Assembly (NCBI RefSeq): GCF_003258365.1
Contig: NZ_QHKM01000004.1
Location: 581,987-645,986 of the forward strand
Source of the DNA: Hymenobacter edaphi
GTDB lineage: Bacteria > Bacteroidota > Bacteroidia > Cytophagales > Hymenobacteraceae
DNA length: 64,000 bases
Direction: 5' to 3'
The stretch's first letter is position 1; the number at the start of each line of letters is the position of its first letter. The position numbers and the translations under genes were made by a program. Positions 51,662 to 59,693 of the stretch are shown one piece after another. Below the pieces are notes generated by a model, which made no database searches, had not been told where the DNA came from, and worked only from the letters and a program-made list of their open reading frames with translations.

Positions 51662-54403
51662 AGTCTTGCCGTACTCCAGAATCTGGTCGATGAAGTCGTA
51701 GGGCGTGTAGCCGGCCAGGGCCGTCTGGTGGAAGATGCAGGTGGCGGGCGTCATGCCGGGCAACGAGTTGACCTCGATGATGATGACCTCTACCGCGCCC
51801 GTCTCGCGCACCCGCACAAAGGCGTCGATGCGGGCGTAGCCTTCGATGTTGAGCACCTCGGCCACGCGCTTGAGCTCGGCCTTCACCTCGTCGGAAATGC
51901 GCTGGCGCTCTTGGGCTTCCGGGGCGTAGCGGGCGGGCGTGATGTTCTGGCCTTCGCCGGCCAGGAACTTCTCCTCCAGGCTCAGCACCTCGCCGGTGGC
52001 CAGGGCTTCGGAAGCCTCGAATACCTCAATATCACGTCCCCCATCGGCGCGGCGGTGCGTGAGCAGGCCGCCGGTGACTTCCAGGAAGTGCCGGGCGCCG
52101 TCGCGCGAGATGAGCGTTTCGACCAGGAAAGCGTCCTTGCGCGGAAATTCCTCCTTGAAGCCCAGGCTCAGCGTGCGGGCCGCGTTTTCGAGCAGGTCTT
52201 CCTGGTCGCGGAACATCAGGCGGCAGAAGGCCTCCAGCTCCGCGCGGTTCTTGATTTTCTTCACCGCCGAGGAGCAGCCGTCGTCGGCCGGCTTGGCAAT
52301 GAAGGGGTAGTGGAACTGGCTTTCGAGGCTGTTGTAGAAGGCCTCAGCATCAGCTTCCCACTCCAGGCGGGCGGCCATGCGGTGCTCGGCCACGCGCAGC
52401 CCGGCGTCGCGCAGGCGCTTGTTGGTTTCGAACTTGTTGATGGTGATGCTGCTCGACTCGGCGCCCGAGCCGTTGTAGGGCAAACCCACGCGCTCCAGCT
52501 GCTGCTGCAGGGCACCGTCCTCGCCGGGGCGGCCGTGCAGGGCAATGAACACCTCATCCACGCGCTGGGCCAGCTGCTCAAACGTCAGCTGCTCCGGCTT
52601 GGCTACCGACTGCGCGGCGTAGGTGCGGGTGATGGTGGTGGCCTGCTGGCGGATGCGCTCCAGAATCGGGTGCTGGCCGTGGCCCGCGCTCAGGTGCAGC
52701 ACCTTGTCGCGGATGTCGTCGGCGTTGTCCTTGAGCATCACGTTGATGGGCAGCACGTACAGCTGATAGTCGGCCGAGGAGCCCGTCAGGAACACCGGCA
52801 CCGGCTCGTATTTGGCCGAGGAGGACAGCTTTTCGAAAATATTCCGCCCGCTTTCCACCGAAATGTGGCGCTCCGAGGAGTACCCGCCCATGATGACGGC
52901 CACCTTGGTGCGGGGCTGCTGCTCGTGCTGGCGGCTGGCCACGGCCGCATCGAGGGTGCGCAGCTGCCGGCCCAGCTTCACCGGCTGCAAGCCGCCGCGC
53001 CGCCGGGCGGCCAGCGAGGTGCGGATGATGTAGGTGAGAAACTGCGAGGGGTTCAGCCCGATTTCGGCGGCCTGGTGGAAGAAGAACGAAGCCGGCAGCA
53101 TGCCCGAGGTGGTGTTCGGGTCGTTCAGGAAAATCTCGCCGCTGTCGGTGATGAAGCCGTCGAGGCGGGCGTACACCTGGAAGCCGAAGGTGCGGAACAG
53201 CTGCTCGCACTGCTCCCGAATGCGCTGAATATCGGCCTCGGGCAGCTCGATGGGCGTGACCTTGCGGGCCATGCCGGGCAGGTACTTCGAGCGGTAGTCG
53301 AATACCTCGGTGCCCTTCACGATTTCCGTCGGGGGCAGGGCCAGCGGTGAGCCGTCCACGTCTTCCACCACGATGCAGGAAAACTCGCGGCCCTGCACGA
53401 AGGCTTCCAGCAGCACCTGCTGCTCGCCCTGGGTGTTGGTCAGCCGCACCGAATCCTGCAGGGTCAGCCGCTCGTCGAGGGCGCGCAGCAGGGCTTCGGG
53501 GTGGTAGATAAAATTGGTTGTCAGTTGCGGGTTGTCAGTTGTCAGGCCGTCCTCATTGCCAGTTACTGGCGACTGGGAACTGGCAACTGACAACTCATCC
53601 AGCACCACCGGCAGGCCGATGCCCTCGCGGATGTCGGTCAGGTGCTGGGCCCAGGCCAGGCGGTCCTGGGCGCCGAGGCGCTGCCAGTCTTCGCGGGTGA
53701 CGGTGCGGCGGAACAGGCTGCGCTCCACGGCGGCCACGAACCTGGCCACGTCCGCGTCGCGCACGATGCTCACGCCGATGCTGGAACCCTGGCGCGGGGC
53801 TTTTACCACGATGGGCAGACCCAGCTCTTTCTGCACGTAGGCCAGCAGGGCTTCGGGCTGCGCCGCGTCGAATTCTTCGGCCGTGAGCACGCGGAAGGCC
53901 GGGGAGGGCAGATTCAGCGCATGCAGCAGGGTTTTCTGGGCAATCTTGTCGATGCCGAAAGCCGAGGGCAGGATGCCGGAGCCGGAGTAGGGGATGCCGT
54001 ACCATTCCAGCAGGCCCTGGATGGCGCCGTCTTCACCCGCCGGCCCGTGCAGGGCCAGGAAGGCAAAGTCCATCAGGCCCGCCAGCTCGTCGGGGCGCAG
54101 GCGGCGGCCCACTTCGGCAATGATGCGGTCCTGCTCGTCCACGCTCAGCTCGCCGAGGCTTTCCAGGTACACCTGCAGCTTCAGCTCCGAGGGCGGCAGG
54201 GCCGACACGGGCGGGTAGAAGTCCCGAATGGTGCCCTTATACAGGTACTGCCAGTCGAGCAGGATGAAGTTGCCGTGGCTGTCCACAAAGACCGGCACGG
54301 CCTGGAACAGCGACTTGTCGAGGTTATCGTAAACCGTCCGGCCGCCGGCAAAGGAAATTTCCCGCTCACGCGACGGACCACCGAAGAAAATGCCAATTCT
54401 CAT
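51653..54403 (-). CDS. Tandem D-alanine-D-alanine ligase (two Ddl domains in one chain)
   Basis: A 916-residue protein with two ATP-grasp Ddl copies. Copy one: RIGIFFGGPSREREISFAGG (1-20), HGPAGEDGAIQGLLE (119-133), APRQGSSIGVSIV (202-214), IFLNDPNTTSGM (424-435). Copy two starts KVAVIMGGYSSERHISVESG (500-519) and includes HGRPGEDGALQQQLE, KPADDGCSSAVKK and VNSLPGMTPATC. Both keep the expected Ser/Lys/Asn residues, so both may be active. An inserted stretch (residues 271-297) in copy one is encoded by a repeat element. Role: D-Ala-D-Ala for peptidoglycan. The first ATG lies only 7 bp after a TACCTTTG box. Confidence 0.9.
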   Translation of the reverse strand: MRIGIFFGGPSREREISFAGGRTVYDNLDKSLFQAVPVFVDSHGNFILLDWQYLYKGTIRDFYPPVSALPPSELKLQVYLESLGELSVDEQDRIIAEVGRRLRPDELAGLMDFAFLALHGPAGEDGAIQGLLEWYGIPYSGSGILPSAFGIDKIAQKTLLHALNLPSPAFRVLTAEEFDAAQPEALLAYVQKELGLPIVVKAPRQGSSIGVSIVRDADVARFVAAVERSLFRRTVTREDWQRLGAQDRLAWAQHLTDIREGIGLPVVLDELSVASSQSPVTGNEDGLTTDNPQLTTNFIYHPEALLRALDERLTLQDSVRLTNTQGEQQVLLEAFVQGREFSCIVVEDVDGSPLALPPTEIVKGTEVFDYRSKYLPGMARKVTPIELPEADIQRIREQCEQLFRTFGFQVYARLDGFITDSGEIFLNDPNTTSGMLPASFFFHQAAEIGLNPSQFLTYIIRTSLAARRRGGLQPVKLGRQLRTLDAAVASRQHEQQPRTKVAVIMGGYSSERHISVESGRNIFEKLSSSAKYEPVPVFLTGSSADYQLYVLPINVMLKDNADDIRDKVLHLSAGHGQHPILERIRQQATTITRTYAAQSVAKPEQLTFEQLAQRVDEVFIALHGRPGEDGALQQQLERVGLPYNGSGAESSSITINKFETNKRLRDAGLRVAEHRMAARLEWEADAEAFYNSLESQFHYPFIAKPADDGCSSAVKKIKNRAELEAFCRLMFRDQEDLLENAARTLSLGFKEEFPRKDAFLVETLISRDGARHFLEVTGGLLTHRRADGGRDIEVFEASEALATGEVLSLEEKFLAGEGQNITPARYAPEAQERQRISDEVKAELKRVAEVLNIEGYARIDAFVRVRETGAVEVIIIEVNSLPGMTPATCIFHQTALAGYTPYDFIDQILEYGKTRV
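53515..53596. repeat. In-frame heptamer hairpin element inside ddl (element D)
   Basis: The left arm is TTGTCAG, TTGCGGG, TTGTCAG, TTGTCAG (53518-53545). The right arm is CTGGCGA, CTGGGAA, CTGGCAA, CTGACAA (53566-53593). Both are in perfect 7-bp phase and mutually inverted. It encodes residues 271-297 of the tandem Ddl. Confidence 0.75.
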
Positions 54404-54410
54404 GCTGCTG

Positions 54411-54418
54411 CAAAGGTA
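54411..54418 (-). promoter_or_regulatory. -7 box of ddl, almost at the start codon
   Basis: TACCTTTG on the minus strand is a perfect consensus -7 box. It ends 7 bp before the ATG at 54403, implying a leaderless or near-leaderless mRNA. Confidence 0.5.
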
Positions 54419-54487
54419 GACGAATTTCGAGCGGTGTGCCGCACCCGGCCGCCGCTTCGGCGCCTAACAAGCAAGTAGGCCGAATCG

Positions 54488-55086
54488 TTACTTCGCCTTG
54501 CCGAACAGGTAGCCGAGCTGGGCCTGGAAGACCGAAAGGGTGGGCCCTTGGAACAAGCCGCCGCCCGGGACGATGGGTAGCACGTCGCCGTTGTAGCGGA
54601 TGCTCAGGCGGTAGCCGGATGTCAGCTCGTAGCCCACGCCGGCCACGTAGCCGAGCAGCAGCCTGCGCAAACCGGCCCGGTCGCGCGTGATGACATCCGT
54701 AGTAGTCTTGCGGGCCACCAAGTAGCCCAGCTGCGGCCCCGCCTCGAAGGTGAAGCCGCGGGCGTTGATTTTGGCCAGCAATGGCAGTTCCAGGTAGCTG
54801 AAGCGGTTCTGGCCCAGGTTGCCCTGCCGCGTGTACTCGTACTGGTTGCCTTTGCGCGAGTACAGCAGCTCGGCCTGGATGTTCCAGAACTCATCGGCGC
54901 CGAACGAATACCGGCCCACGGCTCCGCAGTGGTAGCTCACGATGGGCTTGGTCCCGTCGTTGGTCAAGCCGCGCACTCGGGAATCGGAGTAATTCACCCC
55001 GGCTTTGGCGCCGAATCGGAACTGCTGGGCCGTAGCGCAGTGACCCCAGAAAAGGCCGGAAAATCCAGTAGAAATGCTGTTTTCAT
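54488..55086 (-). CDS. Outer-membrane beta-barrel (OMP_b-brl_2) with probable frameshift near the start
   Basis: The barrel frame is intact from about 55050 to the stop: FRFGAKAGVNYSDSRV, WNIQAELLYSRKGNQYEY, LELPLLAKINARGFTFEAGPQ, SVFQAQLGYLFGKAK, a PorT-like eight-stranded barrel. In this frame no ATG exists; the first start is TTG at 55096, inside a perfect -7 box. An ATG at 55084-55086 in another frame gives MKTAFLLDFPAF, a signal-peptide start placed right after the promoter. A 1- or 2-bp indel near 55045-55075 would join the two. It is either a sequencing error, a mutation or a programmed event. Confidence 0.65.
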
Positions 55087-55093
55087 GCAATAG

Positions 55094-55101
55094 CAAAGGT
55101 A
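55094..55101 (-). promoter_or_regulatory. -7 box before the barrel gene
   Basis: TACCTTTG on the minus strand, a perfect consensus, lies 7 bp before the ATG at 55086. It argues against TTG 55096 as start, since that codon would be in the box itself. Confidence 0.5.
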
Positions 55102-55277
55102 AATGAGCCTCAAGTTAGCCCGGGTACCCCCCCGTAAGGAATGCCCCGCCGAAATGCTTCCGCCAAACGAGCCCGTTCGGCCATAGCTTGCATACGGCCC
55201 GAAAAACCGCGAACTACGCGCCGCCGCTGCGTATAACGGCGGCACATCCGTTCCCCAACCCCTTTCCGTCAGCTTCC

Positions 55278-56465
55278 ATGCAGACCATCGACCAGTACAA
55301 CTTCGCCGGCAAGAAAGCCCTGGTGCGCGTCGACTTCAACGTGCCCCTCGACAAGGACTTCCGCATCACCGACGACACCCGCATCCGGGCCGCCACGCGC
55401 ACGATTCAGAAAATCCTGGCCGACGGCGGCGCCGTTATTCTGATGTCGCACCTGGGCCGGCCCAAGGGCGGCCCGGAAGACAAATACTCCCTGCGCCACC
55501 TCGTGCAGCGCCTCAGCCAGGAATACGGCACCCCCGTGCGCTTCGCCAACGACGCCGTGGGCGAGGAGGCCGCCGCGCAGGCCGCCGCGCTGCAGCCGGG
55601 CGAGATTCTGCTGCTCGAAAACCTGCGCTTTCACCCCGAGGAAGAGAAGGGCGACGCCGCCTTTGCCCAGCGCCTGGCCGGCCTCGGCGACGTGTACGTG
55701 AACGACGCCTTCGGCACGGCCCACCGCCGTCACGCCTCCACGGCCGTGGTGGCCGAGTCGTTTCCGCAGGCCCGCGTGGGCGGCTACCTGCTGCTGAGCG
55801 AGGTGGAAAACGCCGAGCGCGTGCTCCACAATCCCGCCCGGCCCTTCACCGCCATCATGGGCGGGGCCAAGATTTCCGACAAGATTGAAATCATCGAGCA
55901 GCTGCTCGACAAGGTCGACAACCTGCTCATCGGCGGGGGCATGGCCTTCACCTTCGCCAAGGCCGAGGGCGGCGAAATCGGCTCCTCGCTGCTGGAAGCC
56001 GACAAGCTGGACCTGGCGCTGAGCCTGATTCAGAAAGCCAAGGAGAAGGGCGTGAACCTGGTGCTGCCCGTCGACAGCCTCATTGCCGATAAGTTCGCCA
56101 ACGACGCCAACGTGGACGTGGCCGCCAACCACCACATTCCCACGGGCTGGCTGGGCCTCGACATCGGCCCCGAAACCCGCGAGCTGTTCGCCGAAATCAT
56201 CCGCAACTCGCGCACCATCCTCTGGAACGGCCCGATGGGGGTATTCGAGATGAGCAACTTCTCGCTCGGCACCGAGTACGTGGCCCGCGCCATTGCCGAA
56301 GCCACGGCCGCCGGCGCCTACTCCCTCATCGGCGGCGGCGACTCCGCGGCGGCGGTCAACCAGCTCGGCTACGCCGACCGCGTGTCGTACATCAGCACCG
56401 GCGGCGGCGCCCTACTGGAGTACATGGAAGGCAAGGAACTGCCCGGCGTGGCCGCCCTGCGCTAA
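55278..56465 (+). CDS. pgk: Phosphoglycerate kinase
   Basis: ATG 55278 gives 395 residues, the usual length. Family landmarks: [20 protein letters not shown] (substrate loop), [41 protein letters not shown], the nucleotide-binding GGAKISDKI, and the C-terminal [12 protein letters not shown] (GGGD) with [16 protein letters not shown]. It is a glycolytic enzyme, transferring phosphate between 1,3-bisphosphoglycerate and ADP. Transcribed alone; strong terminator. Confidence 0.97.
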   Translation: MQTIDQYNFAGKKALVRVDFNVPLDKDFRITDDTRIRAATRTIQKILADGGAVILMSHLGRPKGGPEDKYSLRHLVQRLSQEYGTPVRFANDAVGEEAAAQAAALQPGEILLLENLRFHPEEEKGDAAFAQRLAGLGDVYVNDAFGTAHRRHASTAVVAESFPQARVGGYLLLSEVENAERVLHNPARPFTAIMGGAKISDKIEIIEQLLDKVDNLLIGGGMAFTFAKAEGGEIGSSLLEADKLDLALSLIQKAKEKGVNLVLPVDSLIADKFANDANVDVAANHHIPTGWLGLDIGPETRELFAEIIRNSRTILWNGPMGVFEMSNFSLGTEYVARAIAEATAAGAYSLIGGGDSAAAVNQLGYADRVSYISTGGGALLEYMEGKELPGVAALR

Positions 56466-56480
56466 GGCCCAAACAACGAC

Positions 56481-56515
56481 AAACGGCCCGCTGAACCTGG
56501 TTCGGCGGGCCGTTT
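56481..56515 (+). terminator. Terminator of pgk
   Basis: AAACGGCCCGC and its complement with further pairing of GAACC/GGTTC inside give a 17-bp stem with one G-T pair and a one-base loop. Confidence 0.85.
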
Positions 56516-56533
56516 GCATTTAAGTCAGGAAGC

Positions 56534-56887
56534 CTAGTGAGGCAGGGTTTCTTCCTCGTCGGGGCGGCTGTAGAGGTTGATCCAGACCAGCTGGCGGAAG
56601 AAGTTGAACGTGTCGCAGCAGTTCGGGTCGTCCTCGTGGGGCTTGCTGCGGGCGTGGCGCACGAACAGGTCGCGGGCGTCGCCGTCGGGCAGCACCTGCA
56701 GGCTGCGCACGTAGGCCGCATCGGCTTTGGGCAGCGCCGCCCGGCTGATGACGTCGTCGGGCGTAGTGGTTTCGTTGACGTCGCGGTGGCTGAGGCCGGC
56801 TTCCAGCATCTGGTCGGCAATGCGGGCCGCCAGGGTCCAGCGGTATTCGGGGGCGGTGCGGTCGGGGGCAGCAGCGGTAGTAGCCAT
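56534..56887 (-). CDS. Small hypothetical protein downstream of the site-2 protease
   Basis: A 117-residue soluble protein from ATG 56885-56887: MATTAAAPDRTAPEYRWTLA, then DQMLEAGLSHRDVNETTTPD, VRSLQVLPDGDARDLFVRHA and NCCDTFNFFRQLVWINLYS. It looks helical. No known family. It is the last gene of a run of three on the minus strand (HAD, protease, this gene). The 38-bp gap from the protease suggests an operon. The longer frame through the protease is only an overlapping shadow. Confidence 0.6.
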   Translation of the reverse strand: MATTAAAPDRTAPEYRWTLAARIADQMLEAGLSHRDVNETTTPDDVISRAALPKADAAYVRSLQVLPDGDARDLFVRHARSKPHEDDPNCCDTFNFFRQLVWINLYSRPDEEETLPH

Positions 56888-56925
56888 AGGGGCTGGTACG
56901 CGCCGACGGCGCGGGTGTTGCGCCG

Positions 56926-58140
56926 CTACACCTCCACGAAGGGCGAGGGGCTGAAACAGAGGATGAACACGAGCACCATCAGCCAGCCCAGCACCCGGCG
57001 GCCGGGGGAGAGGGGCCGCTCGTCGGGCGCGGGCGGGTGGTAAATGCCCGTGAGCCGGCCCAGCAGCAGGCCGAAGAGCAGCCAGCCGGGGTTGCCGCTG
57101 ATGCCCGGCACGGCCGTAGCCACCGCCAGCTGCGCCAGCCACACGCCCGCCGCCAGCAGCGCCACGCGCCGGAAGCCCGGCAGCACCCGCCACAGCGCCA
57201 CGAGCAGGTACAGCGCGTACACGGGGCCGTAGTACAGCCAGGTCTGCCAGGAGGAATCGAGGGTGAACAAGCCCAGCCCGGCGTAGAACATAAAGGCCAG
57301 GAACAGCACCGTCGAGAGGCGGTTGAAGCGCCGGAAGCCCAGCAGACCGTAGAGAATGTGCCCGCCGTCGAGCTGGCCGATGGGCAGCAGGTTCAGGGCC
57401 GTGAAAAACAACGACAGCGAGCCGGCCAGCAGCACCGGGTAGTGCAGCAGCTCGTGCGGGTCGGGAAGCAGGGCCGGGTCGGCCAGCCAGCGGGCCAGCA
57501 GCTGGTAGAGCAGGGGCTGGCTGACGGTGAGGCCCGCCGGCTGGCCCTGGTACACGTGGCGGGCGTAATCGGCGCCGTAGGCCCGGTAGTCGGGGTGAAT
57601 CTGAAATAGATACTCCAGCGGCGGCAGGTGCGTGAAGCCGTACATGAGCAGCGGCACGGCCACCACGAAGCCCGCCAGCGGCCCGGCAATACCCACGTCG
57701 AAAAACTCCCGCCGCGAAAAAATCTTTTCCCGAATGCGAATCACGGCCCCGAACGTGCCGATGCCGAACGGCATGGGGATAAAGTACGGCAACGACACCC
57801 GGATGCGGTTGCGCCGGGCCATGAAGTAGTGCCCAAACTCGTGCACGGCCAGCACGCCCAGAAACGGCCCGGCAAACCACAGCCCGCGCAGCAGTTCGGC
57901 GTTGCGCTCCGCCGCCGGCAGCTGAAACACATCCAGCGGCAGCAAATCAACTCCCCCGCGCGTGAGCATGACGCCGGCCAGGGTGGTAGTGGCCAGGGTG
58001 ATGAAAAACAGGCTCAGGTGAAGCAGCGCCGTGCGCCAGCGCGGGGGCTCGGGCCGCTCGTAGCGGCGCCACTGCAGCAGCAGAGGCCGCAGCGCACGCG
58101 GCCGGGGCTTATCGTCCGGAAACAGGGTCGGGAAAGGCAC
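56926..58140 (-). CDS. Site-2 protease family metalloprotease (M50)
   Basis: A 404-residue polytopic membrane protein with a GTG start at 58140. The zinc motif HEFGH (100-104) lies in a helix, and the second active-site motif is NLLPIGQLDGGHILYGLL. Several more membrane helices follow. It starts inside the HAD gene (32-bp overlap), so it is translationally coupled. Members cleave membrane proteins within the bilayer, for instance anti-sigma factors. Substrate unknown. Confidence 0.88.
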   Translation of the reverse strand: MPFPTLFPDDKPRPRALRPLLLQWRRYERPEPPRWRTALLHLSLFFITLATTTLAGVMLTRGGVDLLPLDVFQLPAAERNAELLRGLWFAGPFLGVLAVHEFGHYFMARRNRIRVSLPYFIPMPFGIGTFGAVIRIREKIFSRREFFDVGIAGPLAGFVVAVPLLMYGFTHLPPLEYLFQIHPDYRAYGADYARHVYQGQPAGLTVSQPLLYQLLARWLADPALLPDPHELLHYPVLLAGSLSLFFTALNLLPIGQLDGGHILYGLLGFRRFNRLSTVLFLAFMFYAGLGLFTLDSSWQTWLYYGPVYALYLLVALWRVLPGFRRVALLAAGVWLAQLAVATAVPGISGNPGWLLFGLLLGRLTGIYHPPAPDERPLSPGRRVLGWLMVLVFILCFSPSPFVEV

Positions 58141-58780
58141 GAAGGGCGGCGGGCAGGGCTTCGGTGAGGGTAGCGGGCGGCGGCAGAAACAGGGTGCGGA
58201 TACCCAGCCGCTCGGCCGTGTGGATGTGCTGAATACTATCCTCGATGAAAAGGGTTTCCTCGGGCCGCCAGTTCATTTCGCGCAGCACGTGCTCGAAGAT
58301 TTCCGGTCCGGGCTTGCGCATGCCCACTTCCTGCGAGTAGAACACCCGGTCGAGCACATCGGCAATGCCCTTGTCCAGAGCGTATTCCCGCCGCAGCATT
58401 TCATTAATGACGGCAATGTGGATGCTATTGGTGTTCGATAGCAGCGCCGTTTGATACCCCTGCCGGCGCAGCTCCTGGAGGTACTCCAGCCGTTGCAGCG
58501 GCACGTCGAGCAGCATGGCGTTCCAGGCCGCGTCCAGCTCCGCATCGGTGGCGTGGTGCAGGTCGTAGTGCGTGCGCAGCCCCTGCCGAAACCCCGCGGG
58601 CGTCAGCCGGCCGGTTTCCAGGTCGTCGAACAGCGCCGCCTGCGCCGCCTGGGTAAACTCGATGGTCGACCCCGCGCGACTCAGGGCGCGCATGGCTTCC
58701 AGGGTGCGGTTATAGTCAATATTGATGATGACGCCGCCAAAATCAAACAGCAGATTCGGCAACCGATGCGGAGCGCTCAT
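58109..58780 (-). CDS. HAD-superfamily hydrolase
   Basis: The ATG at 58778-58780 gives 223 residues. Motif I is LLFDFGGVIINIDY, with the nucleophile Asp but Gly in place of the second Asp of DxDxT, as in YihX-type members. Motif II is ALLSNTNSIH, motif III GMRKPGPEIFEHVL and motif IV LFIEDSIQHIHTA. Cytoplasmic; the substrate is probably a sugar phosphate or nucleotide. It is coupled to the site-2 protease gene by overlap. Confidence 0.85.
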   Translation of the reverse strand: MSAPHRLPNLLFDFGGVIINIDYNRTLEAMRALSRAGSTIEFTQAAQAALFDDLETGRLTPAGFRQGLRTHYDLHHATDAELDAAWNAMLLDVPLQRLEYLQELRRQGYQTALLSNTNSIHIAVINEMLRREYALDKGIADVLDRVFYSQEVGMRKPGPEIFEHVLREMNWRPEETLFIEDSIQHIHTAERLGIRTLFLPPPATLTEALPAALRAFPDPVSGR

Positions 58781-58790
58781 AGCAGGGAGG

Positions 58791-58823
58791 TTTGGTAATA
58801 CCGCCGCGAAATTGGTAGATTGC
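58791..58823 (+). promoter_or_regulatory. Promoter of the CAU tRNA
   Basis: TTTG (58791-58794) and TAGATTGC (58816-58823) are 21 bp apart; the tRNA begins 43 bp after the -7 box. Confidence 0.45.
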
Positions 58824-58866
58824 GCCGCCGAAACCAACCTGCAAGCCATTGCGGGGCGTTTCAGCC

Positions 58867-58943
58867 GGGCCTATAGCTCAATCGGTTAGAGCAGCTGACT
58901 CATAATCAGCAGGTCGCTGGTTCGATTCCAGCTGGGCCCACCA
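58867..58943 (+). tRNA. tRNA with CAU anticodon, probably tRNA-Ile2
   Basis: A 77-nt cloverleaf with encoded CCA: acceptor GGGCCTA/TGGGCCC, D-arm, anticodon loop CTCATAA (CAU), T-arm GCTGG-TTCGATT-CCAGC. The anticodon-stem and T-arm sequences (GACTCATAATC, GTCGCTGGTTC) resemble E. coli tRNA-Ile2, whose C34 is converted to lysidine, rather than elongator or initiator Met. Confidence 0.93.
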
Positions 58944-58985
58944 AACTGGACTTAACCCGTTTTGCGGTGTTAGGTCCAGTTTTTT
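58944..58985 (+). terminator. Terminator of the CAU tRNA
   Basis: AACTGGAC with TTAAC pairs with TGTTA and GTCCAGTT, then six T. It begins directly after the encoded CCA. Confidence 0.85.
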
Positions 58986-59219
58986 GTTGGTGGTTAGTGG
59001 CTGTAAATGAAGCTCGCCGTCCACGAGTCCACAAATACCGTCGTTTTACTTTACTTCGTTTTCCTGAGGAATCACGCAGTCGGAGTCTGGAAATGGTAAA
59101 ACATCCATGGACGAACCCAGCGCATGCTGTTCATGACGATTAAGGCTCTGGCCCGCCAGTTCCAGGCCGAAGGGGGCGTACTGCGGCTCCTATGCCTATA
59201 GGCCTTGCTGTTGCGCCAC

Positions 59220-59646
59220 GATGATATCATCAAAGTACGCTACCGCTCGCTCGCGTGGCCGGCGCAGGCGGTCATGTAGCCCGTCTTGCGCATCTTGGAG
59301 GTTGGCGCGTTATACAGCTACGTGGGCCGAAAAAAACGCCTGGTGAGTCTGGACGACTCGCGTCAGGTGCGGACCAGGTGGTTGGCGGCCGCGACGTGGA
59401 ACGGGCGCGACCTTATTTGTGCTGTGGTAGCACGCAGTTGATCTATTCTTCACCAACTACTTGGCCGCTTACCCATAGATGGTGCTAGTACATCGGCGCT
59501 ACCACAGCAAAGCGGACTCCACCTCCGTCGAAGGCTGCAATAGCTTGTTACGCCACTACCTAGCCCGCTTCCGCCGCCGCGGCAAGTGCTACAGCAAATG
59601 CGCCACGATGCTCTTGGTCAGCGTCCTACTCTTCCGCGCTAGGTAA
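59220..59646 (+). pseudogene. IS1-family transposase remnant
   Basis: The sequence can be read as an IS1-like DDE transposase only by changing frames and ignoring stops. One frame gives VLRILEVGALYSYVGRKKR (cf. EVDEMWSYVGKKKR), where the first Asp is now Gly. A second frame gives DLFFTNYLAAYP, stop, and then YHSKADSTSVEGCNSLLRHYLA and RFRRRGKCYSKCATML, which retains the Glu region. At least one frameshift and several stops make it dead. No terminal repeats were identified. Confidence 0.65.
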
Positions 59647-59693
59647 AACGAAACCCTAGCTCCATTGTAGTTGGCATCATAGGTGTATTCCTG

